Assembly: GCA_012295275.1 (NCBI GenBank)
Contig: CM022670.1
Coordinates: 12,249,583 to 12,307,082 of the forward strand
Length of the DNA stretch: 57,500 nt
Origin: Chrysomallon squamiferum
Taxonomy: Eukaryota > Mollusca > Gastropoda > Neomphalida > Peltospiridae
Direction: 5' to 3'
Shown here: positions 1-36,493 of the stretch, piece after piece
How positions within the stretch are numbered: the stretch's first letter is position 1
Layout of the letters: each line of letters opens with the position of its first letter
Notes under the pieces: generated by a model
Databases searched by the model: none
Told to the model about the DNA's origin: nothing
The model's input: the letters and a program-made list of their open reading frames with translations, nothing else
Position numbers and translations under genes: made by a program

Positions 1-234
1 GTGTATGTCATTTGGGTTTTGCTTTTTCATCTAATCACATATCAGTTTATATAAGTTACAAGGTAATGTACAAAGAAAATCTTCGACGAAGTGAATATGT
101 AGATGTATTATGTATATGTTCGTGCGAATGTGAGAGAGTGTGAAGGACAAGAGTGAGTGAGAGAGAGAGAAAGAGAGAAGGGAGAGACAGAGGGACGAGA
201 GAGGAAGAGATTACAATATGAACAAAAAACTTAC
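1..234 (-). other. Gene 1 intron 12 (partial)
   Basis: Intron following the M3 exon, truncated by the window edge. It holds an imperfect GA/GAGA tract at about 150-210 and nothing else recognisable. Confidence 0.7.
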
Positions 235-23605
<23,371 letters not shown>

Positions 23606-24130
23606 CTTCTGACACAATTTCCTTCGTCTTCTTATTTTATAAAAAAAAAAAAAAAAAAAAAGAAGAAGAAAAAAAAAAGATGGCGGACTCGTCTGCTGGA
23701 AGACTCGAAAATGAAAAAAAGGTGTCAAGCCAACAACATCTCTTCCATGATACTTTAATCCGAGCTCTTCGACAGCACTAGAGATTCATCGAGACTATAA
23801 ATGTCATTGTTACTAGCCCTGTTTCCGCCATGTTGTCAAACTCGCAATTTGCCCGAACCCTGTTTCCGAAACGCGAAGACGTTTTGTGCAAGAGATGAAC
23901 GTAAGATACAAACCCCGTTTTGTGTTTGCGTGCTTGCTGTATCTTCAGATTGTATCTGGTGAATCTGTAATCAATTTAGAATACGAGGCGACTGCACCGT
24001 TTGACAAGAGAATCCATTATGAACCGACAGTGCAGCGAACCACTAGCGCGGGTGATTTAGGTCCAGCCAGCGTGCCTTCACGATAATAGCTATCTCCGAG
24101 TCGACGCTGTGAAATATTGATATGGAAAGA
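23606..24130 (-). promoter_or_regulatory. Probable gene 1 promoter / 5' UTR zone
   Basis: Compared with its surroundings this stretch is richer in CpG and of higher complexity (gcaacc, cgcgaag, ccgcg and similar). It holds two YY1-like strings, aagatggcgga (23677-23687, plus) and ccgccatg (23825-23832), as well as a T-rich run with tataaaat just upstream of the gene 1 ATG on the minus strand. The TATA-like string is too near the ATG to be a plain core promoter, and the T-run plus AG also resembles a 3' splice site. Assignment is by position and composition only. Confidence 0.4.
23895..24086 (+). CDS. Doubtful 63-codon ORF with a leader-like N-terminus
   Basis: It begins MNVRYKPRFVFACLLYLQIV and then SGESV, which resembles a signal peptide (basic start, hydrophobic core, small residues at the cleavage point). 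No conserved domain is recognised in the rest. It sits 290 bp upstream of the gene 1 ATG, divergent to it. A good donor-like gtaagata follows the ATG by four bases, so this may instead be non-coding promoter sequence or a short exon. Confidence 0.15.
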   Translation: MNVRYKPRFVFACLLYLQIVSGESVINLEYEATAPFDKRIHYEPTVQRTTSAGDLGPASVPSR

Positions 24131-24756
24131 GGTATTTTAACAAATTCGGCATCGCACACACGAGTCTAATTCCTGAGAATGGAATATCGCCAACAAAGGT
24201 GATTTTTCTGAGGTGTGAAAAAAAAAATGGTAATTGCTCGGAAGTTTAAATAGATTGCGGATTCTGCAGTGCAATCAGTTAATATTCTTTTCCGTGATGA
24301 TGTGTAATTTCCCAATCCAGCCAAGTCTGATAATGTCTGAGCATCCCTGGTAATTTGTGTAGATGAAATTTTGACGACTGATAACAACAAAAAACCCCAA
24401 AACAAACAAAAAACAACAAAACAAGAACCCTAAAACACAACAACAACAAACCCGAAAAAACAAGATAATAATAATGAAAAACTAAAACTAAAATAAAATA
24501 AAATAAAATAAAATAAAATAAAAATTAAAAAAACTAGACACAACAAAAAAAGACTAACATAAAACATACACATCATACACAAAAGTAACTCTATAACATC
24601 ATCTTATGAAAATTGGATTCTAAAAGAAGATATTTATTTATTTAAATATTTTTAATAAACTAAATGAATCTCTCTCCCAAAAAATAAAATAAAATAAAAT
24701 AAAAAAATAAACCTCTCTAAAAATAAATTAATATATATAATAATAAAAAGAAGTAA

Positions 24757-24813
<57 letters not shown>

Positions 24814-24846
24814 AATACATAAATAAATAAATAGAATGAAAAGAAG

Positions 24847-24907
<61 letters not shown>

Positions 24908-26286
24908 AACAACAAACAAAAATAGTAAACATTTGTATCCTTTTGAAAAACAAATCGTCTCTACTAAGATATTATATACTAAAATAATAAAATAATAACA
25001 AAGAAAACTAAGAAAAACAAACAACAAAACAATAGGAAAGAAATGGACTGCACACAATTTTCATCCGATCTTTACAGTTACAACCGTTTTATTAATTAAA
25101 TGTACCAAATTATCAGTTCCTGTTAAAAGGTCACATTGCTAGACGTCTAACGTCCAAACGTTATTCCTGATCGTAATTGGTACACGGAGCTAAATGAAAA
25201 AGTTGTGACACAGAACAAAATTGTTTCAGTTTACTGTTTAGTAGTACGTCAAAGCATCATAGGTTCATTTCCACCCAGGCATCATAACCATCACGTACAA
25301 GATGGAAAATATTCTGAATGGTTTAGTCATCTAGCGAGTGTATCGAATGATATAAACACTTTATTAGGTTACTGAAGAAAGTCAAAGATATTGGATAATA
25401 ACAAATATGACCTATATGCAGTTAATACTGGCATGGTCAAGAGTAAATGTTAAGTTTGGTAACGTGGTACACACTTAACTAGATTACTTTTTTGCAAGCA
25501 GGAAAGGTCCATTAGATGCAAAAAGTTGGCCATAAGTCTCATTTCTTTTTTGCTGCTACTAATATTACTAATAATACTGACACGGTCGCAACACTAAAAC
25601 CATTGCTATTATTATAATGATGATGATGACGACGATGATAATGTTGGTGATGATGATGATGTTATGACTAGTTTTGTTTTTGTTGTTAATTTATTATTTT
25701 CTAGCCAGTGACAGGTCCAAAACAAAAAATTGTGTATCTTTTCTGTTTATGGGAAGGCTAAACAATATTTACTCTAAACTGTTAACTCAGCAACAAAAAG
25801 AAGAAAAACTCAATAAAACAAATAAAATCTCATTAAAAAAAAAAAAAAAAATTTCACCCACAACAAAAAACAAAACAAAAATAAAAACAACAAAAAATTA
25901 CAAAAAATTATTAATTATGGATGACAATTTATATCTTCAGAATGTAGGTGAATATATATTTTTGAACAATTGATTTGTCAGCTTTTCTATTTTTAATAGA
26001 GCAATCTGGTCTCTTACAGATGTCTAGACTTTACCTTCATTTTTTTTTTTAACCTGACGCGTCTGGAACTGGTGCACAAGAATTAGCTAACATATATAAA
26101 ACTACACTTTCTGCAGATACAGCCAAGTCCTTGGAAATATTCTATTATACATAGAACAATTGAGTTAAAAAATGCCAAGGGACATCGAGCTTCCTTTCTT
26201 GGCTTAATCAAGTTAAATTTGTGATTTGTTAAAAATACATTTAAAATTTACTCGTAAAGCAAGTGATTTATTTAAATAATAAAATA

Positions 26287-26320
<34 letters not shown>

Positions 26321-26394
26321 CACACACACACACACACGTAAACGTACACACACAGATAAAAGCATGTTTATAAATAATAAAATTATATATACGC

Positions 26395-26433
<39 letters not shown>

Positions 26434-28866
26434 AAATATTTTTTTTTTATCGGTGAAAGTGGAATGAACGTTTAAGTATGATCATCTCTTTATAATAGTT
26501 ATATGATAATTATTATTATTACTTTGAAAAATGAGGAAGACGACACTCTGTTATTTAAAAATTGTCGAAAATAAATGTTTCTCTTCAGCAATAATTTCAC
26601 TTCTAAAAACGTTAATGTAGACATATAGTCAACGAAACAGTTCTGAAACCAAGGAAAAGTAGTCAAAAATGGATACAGACAAACTGCAGAGTATAAAAAA
26701 ACCCTGAGCCCTCTCTTTTTCCCGGAAACGGAACTAATGACATCAGAGGAATGCTGTTTCTTCACATCAGGTTCTTATTTGTGAAGGAGTTTGTTCCAGT
26801 CTGACACCCAGACTCGTGTGTTTCAGCGACAACCTAGTAAAAAAATCGATTCACCATTGTACTCCGGTCCCCAGGGAATAAAACAAAAATGGCGGACAAA
26901 CGAAATAGAATCTGGCTATTGATTTATGTAGGAGGAAATAATGTCTAAGATAGAAGACGTCAAGTTTATTCTCAGAGCATCATGGTAACGTAGCGCCATT
27001 TTCATTAGGAAAAAAGTTAAGGTTACTGTGCAAGGTAATGATTGGGTTTTTTAAATTATATAATTACACGATTCATTAGTGTCAAGTACTGTAAATTAGT
27101 CTGCATACCGATAGTGAGCTTTCTGGAGTTAATAATAATGTGTTTGCCTTAACAAAAAACAACAACAAAGTACAATTGCTTTTGCCCAGAATGTTTGCAA
27201 AACAACATAAATAAAATTTTATATATATATATATAAAAATAAAATATATAATAATAAAATTTTAAAATATTAAGAGCATCAGAAGAACATCAGTAAAGTA
27301 AAGCGGAAATAAATCCACCAATAATAACAGGAAGAAAAACAAATTTGTCAACAGCTGCAGCAGCAACAAACTAAAATTACAACAACAATAACCACGACAA
27401 ACCAGACGTCCAAACAACAACAACAATAACAACGACATCAAAGGTTTCTATTACAATAACCGAACATGCATAAAAGAATCGCTCTGTTTAGCACGCTTTG
27501 TTTATTCACACTATTTACAAACAATCCATAATTTCGCAAGAAGACACAAATTCAACTCATCACATCAGCAAAATACGTGGAAGTACGTGATAAATATTTT
27601 ACAGTTTGTAACGCGAGTATCAGTATGTAGCTGTGAAGTCTATAGTAAAGTTAATGTTACTTTGGCTACTGTCAACGTTAATGTCATCACATCTGAAAGT
27701 TAACACAGTGCAGCAATAAGGGCTCTGCAATCAACGCACGCGCTTAGTTTGGCCCGTCCCTAGAGACTGGGAGAAATAATCTGTCACACCTAACAATACG
27801 TCTGCAGTGTTTTTAATGCTGAACATTCGCGACAAATTTAAAAGCTTAAATGATTTTTGTGTTTGGAATAATAATGATGATCAGGGTGACAATCGTGATG
27901 GCAGTGCAACGACGACAACGACGATAGCAGGAATTGAAGCGACAAGAATTTTAACAGCAACGCAACAACAACAACAACAACAACAACAACAACGATAATA
28001 ATAATAATAATAGTGTACAGTTAGTTATTTGTGAAAGAAAAAACAAAGTGCGGTAGAAAAAAAACATTAAATAATTTTAAAAACCCAACTAATCAATATA
28101 AGATTATTAAATATTCACAAAAATGTAACAAGAAATAAAAAGTAGAAGAAGAATAAAAAACAACACAATAATAATAATAACAAAATACATAAAAAAAAAA
28201 AGATGAATAGCAGATTAAAAATAACAAAGCAACAAAAATAATAATTAAAAGACTCCCCGCTAAATTCAAATTCGAATTCTAACAACAACAACAGCAACAA
28301 CATAAAAAATAATATAAAAATAATATATTTAATTATCAAGCAAGAAATTAAATTCAATATTGATTGTTGATTTTTAAGGAAAAAGTTGATTTTTTTTTTT
28401 TGTGATTTTTTTAGAAAACTTTAGAAAACTTTAGAAAACTTTTTAATATGTGTGAATTATGATGTGAAATAACATTGTTCTGTTTAAGCCAAATAATGTG
28501 ATTACATCTCAACATTTAAAAATTATTTATTTTGTTTATCTAAAGGTAATCAAACATAATTTATGCTCTCTTTTAAAATAAATAAATAAATATGATTAAA
28601 ATAAATAGGCAGATAGAAAGATAGGTAAATAAATAAATAAATAAATAATTGTAGTACAGTGAATAACACCATTCAATACTTCAACATCAACACAAGTACG
28701 TATCATCGTCATAACACAGCAATCAACATTATCATTACCGTAACCACTCGCACTATTATCACTGTTTCTATCACAACCATCGTTATATCATTACTACTTG
28801 CACGACAGTTGTACCTCTTCCTCATATCCTTTACCATTCGTCAACAACACACCATCATCACCACCA
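24131..28866. other. Intergenic spacer, low complexity
   Basis: Between the divergent receptor genes. Simple sequence includes AAAAT repeats (about 24490-24530), (AAT)n (about 24761-24805) running into a 58-nt poly-A (about 24849-24906), (AC)n (about 26287-26338), (AT)n (about 26396-26431) and CAA repeats (about 27961-27995). A balanced patch at about 26760-27010 contains an atggcggac string (26889-26897). No gene recognised. Confidence 0.6.
24761..24906. repeat. (AAT)n plus (AAAT)n plus long poly-A
   Basis: Trinucleotide AAT run, a short AAAT run, then about 58 consecutive A. It may mark the tail of an old retroposed insertion, but no body was recognised. Confidence 0.9.
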
Positions 28867-29010
28867 CTACAGTGTCACACCACCTTTACAGCTACCGTCA
28901 GCATCACCAGGACACCGTGTACTCTGTTTGTGAAGGTTCTCAATGGCTAAGGAACGACTGCAACACGCGATGCTTGTCAATGCGAGGACAATAAGACGAA
29001 GACTGCTCAT
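28867..29010 (-). CDS. Candidate small secreted peptide or first exon
   Basis: 47 codons from an ATG at 29010, in the context gtaactATGA. It starts MSSLRLIVLALTSIACC, followed by SRSLA, which has the n-, h- and c-region order of a signal peptide with a plausible cut after SLA. The mature part would be about 26 residues, with cysteines in CPGDADGSC. The local DNA is less AT-rich than its neighbours and contains several CpGs. There is no family match I recognise, no paralogue in the window and no clear polyadenylation signal. It could be a neuropeptide-like gene, the first exon of something larger (cagctgtaaag|gtggtg offers a donor), or chance. Confidence 0.25.
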   Translation of the reverse strand: MSSLRLIVLALTSIACCSRSLAIENLHKQSTRCPGDADGSCKGGVTL

Positions 29011-29639
29011 AGTTACCCAGTCACGTCTGAAACAGCTAATTTGGTTTGTTATCAAAATAGACTTTTCATATCTGTCTTGTAGCCCGCTGAGGTGACACTG
29101 CAAGTACTATATCTGGAAAAAATATGATTTTGACGATGATGGTGATGATGATGTTGATGATAATGACAACAACCAAAAATAAAACAATAATAATTATTAT
29201 GATAACAACACTAACAGTGATGATGATGATAATAATAATAATAATAATAATAATAATAGTAATAATAATAATAATAACAGTAATAACAAACATCATCAAC
29301 ATAATAATTATGATGAAAATGAGATTAATAAGGAAACAACAATAACCACAATGACGATAACGAAGATAATAAAAGTAAACATTTTTATCATTAATTAAAT
29401 AAATAAAACGAAGATAATAAAAGTAACAATTATTATAATTATTTAAATAAACACTAATGGTGATTGGTAATGCTGTATTATGTTGAATTTAAGGCTGATA
29501 ATTAAAAATAAATTAACATCGATTGTACTGAAGATGTTTGTAAACCACTAAACAGATGTCCTGTGTTGAGTTTTAGATTTCGTTTTCAAGTCGAATAATC
29601 ATACATGTATATCTGTAATTCCGATATTTCTGATATATC

Positions 29640-29767
29640 AAATAAATAAATAAATAAATAATAATAAAACCCCCCAAAAAAAAAAAAAAAAAAAAGAATC
29701 AAGAAAAAAAAAAAAAAAAAAAAAATTAAAAAATTAAAAGTAATAATAATAAGAATAAAAAAAGTAA

Positions 29768-29830
<63 letters not shown>

Positions 29831-29832
29831 AT
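29640..29832. repeat. (AAAT)n with A-rich interruptions
   Basis: Tetranucleotide AAAT runs at 29640-29660 and 29772-29832 separated by A-rich sequence. Confidence 0.9.
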
Positions 29833-31629
29833 CTGAAAATTAATTAACATACAAATAAGAAAAAAAAAATATATGTTCAATGTTAGAAATGTATTTTCTG
29901 TGAACATAAAAGCCAACGTGATTATTCTACTTAGTTCTACGATTCTGAGGTCGAACGCGTGAATACCAAATTTTCAATTTACGTTCCTCAGTCTAACGAA
30001 TTCTCTAACAACCTAACTATGTAGCTGTTACGAACATTACAACAAAATCACATTGAATAAAAGCTTAGTCAGAGAGGCAATTTTCGAACAGTTGACTGAT
30101 TGTGACTTTCAGTTTCTGACATTAAAATTTTATGGAACAAAAAAAAACAAAAACAAACTAGAACAAGAAAAATAATTAAATTCGAATTTAAATTTTAATT
30201 TGAAAAAGTAGGGACCGAAGATTAATTTCTCCAGGGACACATGACAAATGAATGTCATTTTTTGAAGAGGTTTGAAATAGCCGCAAGTACTTGAAGAAAT
30301 GTAACTGTTTTCAATCAGTGAGAATGCGGGATTGCTCAACTGGAGTTAAAAATCACAGGTGATTAATCTGCGAAAAAACACAGAGTCAGAAATAAAAGAC
30401 AGAGAAAGAGAAAAAAATAAATTGGTTTGTGAATGATGAATGTATGATATGCATGTGCACGTGTTTTTAAAATTCTGTTCTTTTGTTGATTTTATTATTA
30501 TTATTATTATTATTTTTTTTTTTTTTTTTGTTTGTGTGAGTGGGTTGGGAGAAAACATGTTTTCCCAGTGTGTGTATAATCGATTAGAATAAATTAAAAT
30601 CGAGTTTATTATATATGTAGCATTGACATGAAACTCACTCTTTTTGTAGTCAGTTATGATGATGATGATAATAATAATAATAAAGTATGAATATGTTTGT
30701 ATACATAGAGAATAATTGGTTATCTGGTTAGTGCGGTCAGGTCAGACTGGCTTGGCTTTAGCAGGATCAAGCTGATCTTTAAAGGCAGTAACAGTTACGT
30801 GTATTTCTTTTATCCTTCAAACCTAACTATACAAGTTTGTCTCCAACAAAAAAATATACATCAGAATACAATAATTCTTAAATATCAACAGTTTATTGAT
30901 TAAAAGAAAACGGTTTCAAAATGGCCTTTTAAAATAGAAACCAACACTTGAACTCCAACAAGCTCATTTTGATCAGTATACCAGTAACTGAAAAGTAATG
31001 TATCCATAAAAATAGTTTAGTCCTTAAAAGCTATAATTTTGGTCATTGAAGGAAATGTATGCATGTAAATGTATATGTCTATAATCTATATCTGTCTGCT
31101 TATCTATATATCTGTTTGTCTGTCTATCAGTCCATCTACATCTCTGTCTGTATGAACTAAAAGTGGGTGACCATACTGTACGTACAGTTGTAACCGTGAC
31201 ATTTTAGAGAGCACTAAGTTTATAATGGGAATTTTGACTTTTGATCTCATCTGATCTCTACGGCTTAAGAAAATTGGTAGCTGGTTGCTTATTTCGAATC
31301 TCTTGGGTAATATCGTTTCCAGTACGCAGTATCAGATAGCCAGGATTCTGTAGATAGAAAACGCAAATAGACGAGAATGTTTAGTACAAACTTTATATAG
31401 CTTTTTAGATAACGGTATAAATCAATTATTCAGCCCATTAGATAACAAAAGATAGCACTGCATCCAATGATAATGTCTTTCTCCCGTCCGCTAACTTAAC
31501 TATATCTCTAATTAAATATATTATTATTATTATTTTTTTTATATGTACATCTGTAAGGTTTTTGATGTTGTTAATATAGCTAGTCTATTATTTAATAAAA
31601 TATTCAGTAAATTCATTATATTTTTAAAC

Positions 31630-31990
31630 TCACCAGTTGAATGAGTTATCTAGTTATCTAGTCACTAAGTCAGTACATTAATAAGTAAGTACTCTAGTTA
31701 TCTAGTCAATGTCGGTAAATTAATAAGTGTATTAATACATTACTTGTTCAGTAATTAATCTAGATATCTAGTCAATATGTCAGTAAATTAATAAGTTTAT
31801 TAATAAGTTACTTGTTCACTGTCAGTAAATTAGTATTGATAAAAAGTTGCTTGTTCAAGTATGTACTCTAGTTATCTAGTGAACGTGTCAGAAAATTAAT
31901 AAGTATGTCAGTCTGTTTACTTGTTCATCTAGCAAGTCAGTCAGTGAGTCGTCTGACACAATCAGTTATGTAAACTAGTCATCTAGACGA
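31630..31990. repeat. Degenerate tandem repeat around 'ctagttatctagtcaat-gtcagtaaattaataag'
   Basis: Strings such as agttatctagt, gtcagtaaattaataagt and ttacttgttca recur five or six times at irregular spacing of about 55-100 bp. This reads as an old minisatellite in the intergenic spacer. Confidence 0.65.
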
Positions 31991-32189
31991 CAGTCATGTC
32001 ATAATGCAAGGCGTCAAAACAGTTTTGAACTGAGTAAGTAATTGTATTTAGCCACTCATTTAGCCAGTAAGTAGGTCAATTAGCTGATCATTTTATCAGT
32101 CGTACAATAAAAAGTGTCAAACGAGGACCCAGTGAAACTGGCCTTTTATCAAAAAGCCAATCAGCGAGAATTATTCTTTTGACACGAAA

Positions 32190-32220
<31 letters not shown>

Positions 32221-32299
32221 CCGCTTTCCCTCGCATAAAACTAATAAAAAAAATTCCCCGATAACGGAACCCAATTCATTAATCACAAGCCTTGAGGAA

Positions 32300-33467
32300 A
32301 CGAACAAAACAAAAACACTGGACACCGAATACGTGCCGCAAAGTGCTCAACGCTGGCACCGTTTAATGACTGGGCAGCATCTTTATACCGTTTGCTTTTA
32401 GTATCAGACATATGACGGGTTAGCGTTACATGGAGTTTCCGATAATTCATTCGTGTGCCACGCTTCCAGTCCCTTGGGTATATATCAAGCGGAATTAAGC
32501 ATCATCGAAACTGCAATATGGCCAAACTGTTACAAAAAGTTGCATAAATCAATTTTCCTCGAAGCAAACAGCAAGTGTTTCGCTGGACACGGCGAATGTC
32601 GTCTGCAACAACACTACACACGCGCCACTTGCACTTTGTCGCGTTTCACTGAGTGAAAAAGCCGAACACCACCTCGTCACGTCTTCATGTAATATTTATA
32701 CTTAAAAGCTTAAAAGCGCTGGGTTGTGAATTCTTCCACTGTTTAAACGCGCACCGTTCGGTAATTATTCTCCTACGGGCAGTGTTGTTGATTAATCCAG
32801 TTACTCTCTCGATCATGGACTCCCGTATAAAAACGTCATTATGTTCTGGATTAAAAAGACAAACAGAGTTGGAATTCCGCGCCACACTTAGTCGAGAACC
32901 TTCCACTGTTTGACGGGAGGAGGCAGCGCTCGGCACGCGGCAGTTTGAAAGATACGTCGCTGTCTCTGCAGAGGCTGTTGGAAGGACGATACCTTCTCAT
33001 TGCACTTGTTAAACGATCAACTTGCCAGAGTTTGTTTCATTTATCACTCTCTCTCGCTTTTTTTTTTTTCTTCTTCTACTCGCTAGTATTTTGCCGATTA
33101 TTGAAATCGGAAGATGTTTCAGGGCTCGGGAATCATTTTATCGAGAGAGTTAAATCAGTGTGCACGGACTGAGAATTTTATGATGAGAGTCAACGAGACG
33201 TTTTGAAATTTTTGTCAATATTTTTCTCTTTCGCCAGTAACTATGGAATCTCTGGTTTAACGATAAATAAGACTAGACAAAAATGTATTTTGGAAATTTA
33301 AGTTTTATTTTTTTGAAATAACGGTTCTGGGACTTTACGGAGGCGTTAGTACGCATGTGCAGTATGAACTTCCTACAGTGACAGTGTTTAGCACGCTAGT
33401 TTTTTGTTAGTAGTGTTGGGAGGTACTACGAAGCACCCCAAGTGAAACCTCACCTGTGCAAGGGAAG
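32300..33467 (+). promoter_or_regulatory. Probable gene 2 promoter and 5' UTR zone
   Basis: About 1.1 kb of higher-complexity, CpG-containing sequence (for example gcgctcggcacgcggcag near 32925) in an otherwise AT-rich, CpG-poor window, ending at the gene 2 start codon. A TATA-like tataaaaa lies at 32826-32833. The ATG context aagATGGCTGCC (33465-33476) also resembles a YY1 site. The frames through this stretch have no recognisable protein and are probably UTR or promoter DNA. The start of transcription is not determinable here. Confidence 0.45.
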
Positions 33468-33555
33468 ATGGCTGCCACAGTGGTTGTTCGCCAGATCTTT
33501 GGAATAAGTATTGTGTCACTGCTAATCGCAGCCAAGATACACAAGATTCACGTAG
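33468..33555 (+). CDS. Gene 2 exon 1: signal peptide
   Basis: The ATG is at 33468 in a good context (gggaagATGG). It encodes MAATVVVRQIFGISIVSLLI, then AAKIHKIHV plus one base. The hydrophobic core and the join VG-IIYDEN mirror gene 1. The donor is CGTAG|gtaagc, phase 1. Confidence 0.88.
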
Positions 33556-34598
33556 GTAAGCAGATGATTTTATCGATTCTTCTGGCTCATTGCGAAACTC
33601 GTGTTTCGTTTGCTTTTTTCGTACTTTTTCATTTGTTTTTTTTTGTCACGATGTAAATTTTTTTTTCTTTTTCTTATTGCGTTGTGAGTTTCGATTACAG
33701 ACGTTCTAAACAGAACAATATTTAAAACAAAAATATACTGTTTAGATAACAGTAAAAACTTTTGTTAAAAAAAAAAATATGTTGAGAGAAGAACGGGTCT
33801 TGTACTCCCAACCTTTTGATGTATGGAGATATCTACAAAGATCTTATCTTTATCTAGCAGTATAAATGAATTCAAACCAATTTCAGAAGAAACAATAACA
33901 TTTAAGATAAAGGATATGTTATTCTTGTTTATTTTGTTCTCGTTTTTATTTATTTTTTATGGGGTGCAAACAAATTCAGACAAATTCATATTATGATACT
34001 GTAAATTGTTAACTGTAATATATAAAATTTATATAATTCAATTAGAATTTTAAATATTTATTTATTTGTTTGTTTATTTATTCACCTGAAAATAGTGCTT
34101 GGTGATAGTACGAAATAAATAAATATATAAAATGGGATTAAAAAAAAAGAAGATAATTAAATAAAACAAAAAGAATTTCAGATACATTATACGAATCAGA
34201 TGTGTTGTGGAAGTAATGGATTTTAAAACACTAAGAATACCAAAGATGGTGTAATTTTCTAAGTAAATGACAAAATATTCTCCGCTTAATGTCCACGTAC
34301 CTAAACTACCTTTCATATTGTAGCTTTTTCTGTGATAAGCTATCCATGAATAGATCAGTTTTACATAAGTACAGCTCTACTGGCCACTAGAATTTTATAT
34401 ATACTACAAACGTTTTATTGTTTAATATTGTTCGTGAAGAAAGTTTTACTCAGTTTTACTTTAAATGTCTGAGAATTTTTAATATGATTTTTGTTTCTAC
34501 GTTATCTGTGGAAGATATCGTTATAAATAAAGAATTTAATGAAGGTTATTGACTATTTGAACACCCTGGTTTATTGACTTATATAATCAATGCATAAG

Positions 34599-34629
<31 letters not shown>

Positions 34630-35206
34630 CTTTTTTAAATTTTATTATTATTATTTTTTTCTGTTAATTAAAAGATGAGATTATTATTTCGTTTCGTCAA
34701 AAGGTGAGATGAAAAAAATTAAGTTTAGTGGAAAAGTTAAATGTAGTTATAGAGTTGGTGGCTAAGATAAACTCAAATTTTAATAGATATGATCAGTATT
34801 TCGTATATAATTAGACAATAGAGTAAATTACAAGGTTAAATTATAATGTCTGATTTATTTAGTAGATTAGTTTGTCTTTTTGTACACAATTGATAGATTA
34901 AATTAAATCGTTGTATACATTTAACAAAGTCAAAATATCATATACAAATAACAGACAAATAAAAGATTTTATATATTGTGATATGTGTATATGTGTGTAT
35001 GTGTGTGTGTGTGTATATATATGTGTGTGTGTGTGTGTGAGTGTATGTGAGTGTGTGTGTATATATATACACACTGTTCTACAGTAAAATAGAAAAACAC
35101 ATAAAAGTGCATTTATAAATTAATTATTTTTACTTTAACCTAAAGTGAATATAACACTCACACCTCCACACCCACACCCAAACACGCGCGCGCGCGCGCG
35201 CACACT

Positions 35207-35250
<44 letters not shown>

Positions 35251-36462
35251 AGTATTAATTTTATTACTTTCATAACTGTGTCTATGTGTTTATACGCACC
35301 CCCGCAACCGCACACTTTAGAGCAAAAAGCAGTCCAGAGAAGTGGATACAAAATTTAATTCCAGAGAGGCCGTTTGTGGGATTATGTGAATACGTTAAAC
35401 ACCTTTCAGTTCCTTAGCTAATTGAAGCGAAAATCAATATGAGAAGAAGACAGAATTAGACAGAAAATACATTATAATGTGATACTTGTAAAATAAAATT
35501 GTCATGAGATCAGATGTGAAACAGAGAAGAAAAAAATCCAGTTCTCGTGTCTGGTTTTGAATAAGAGGAAACATTAAAAAAAAAAAAAAAAAAAAAAAAA
35601 AAGTCGTCTTATGTCATGATTTAGGTTTTATAGGACCAAATCAATCCTAGAAAAGAAAATTGTATATCATAGTATAAAAAAGCAATACTTGTTTAATTAT
35701 ATAACGTAAAGATATAGTAAGCCACAGAAAAACAGTCCTGTATCATAATATAAGCTAGATAGAAAATGCTGTATTCTAGTAAAATACAGGGTTTGTTTTA
35801 TCGTGGTTTAGACAAGACAAAGTATGATGAGTTCTGGAAATGAATGATGGTGCATATAATGAAAAGGAATGCTATAAGATAAGCAATCTCGAATGTTATT
35901 AAATCATTGTAAACAGTACAAATAATTTTCTAAACAGAACGATATTATAGTAAAGTTAAGACAAGCTTCGAAGGAATGCTACATGTATTATTTTACTAAA
36001 TAAATGAATTTTTCTGACAGAACAAAATTTATTACGTTGAGTAGTCCATATTATACATGTATTATTTTACTAAATAGATGAATTTTTCTGACAGAACAAA
36101 AGAAGTCCTCATTACTTGCAGTATATTAGAGAAAAAATACTTCAGCAGTTCACTGACTACTTATTCTAAAGAATTTGTGTTTCAAATTTTCAGAACAAAT
36201 TATGAAAAAAAAATACATATAAAAGAAAAACATTTCTTCCTTTATAGAGACTTGTAAATTAACAGATTATAGTTATAACAATACTTAAAGATTTAACTAT
36301 CGTTTAAAAATAAAAATGTTTAATTGACTATTGTCGAGAGCAGACGACATTTCTGATATTTGTTGATCATATGACTTTTGAAATACAGATTAGTTGTAAA
36401 CATTGTTTTCCTCAGGGCTCTTTTCAATTTTAAGATTTAAGTGGATCCGGTTTTGGCAGTAC

Positions 36463-36493
<31 letters not shown>

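Larger units (their letters stand above)
29011..32299. other. Intergenic spacer, low complexity
   Basis: It contains (AAT)n (about 29220-29280), (AAAT)n with poly-A (about 29640-29832), a degenerate tandem field at about 31630-31990, and a T-run (about 32196-32221). No gene recognised. Confidence 0.6.

Noticed and set aside
27807-27998. 63-codon frame with a glutamine tract
   Set aside because: The Gln run is a CAA microsatellite and the upstream part has no recognisable domain or splice signal.
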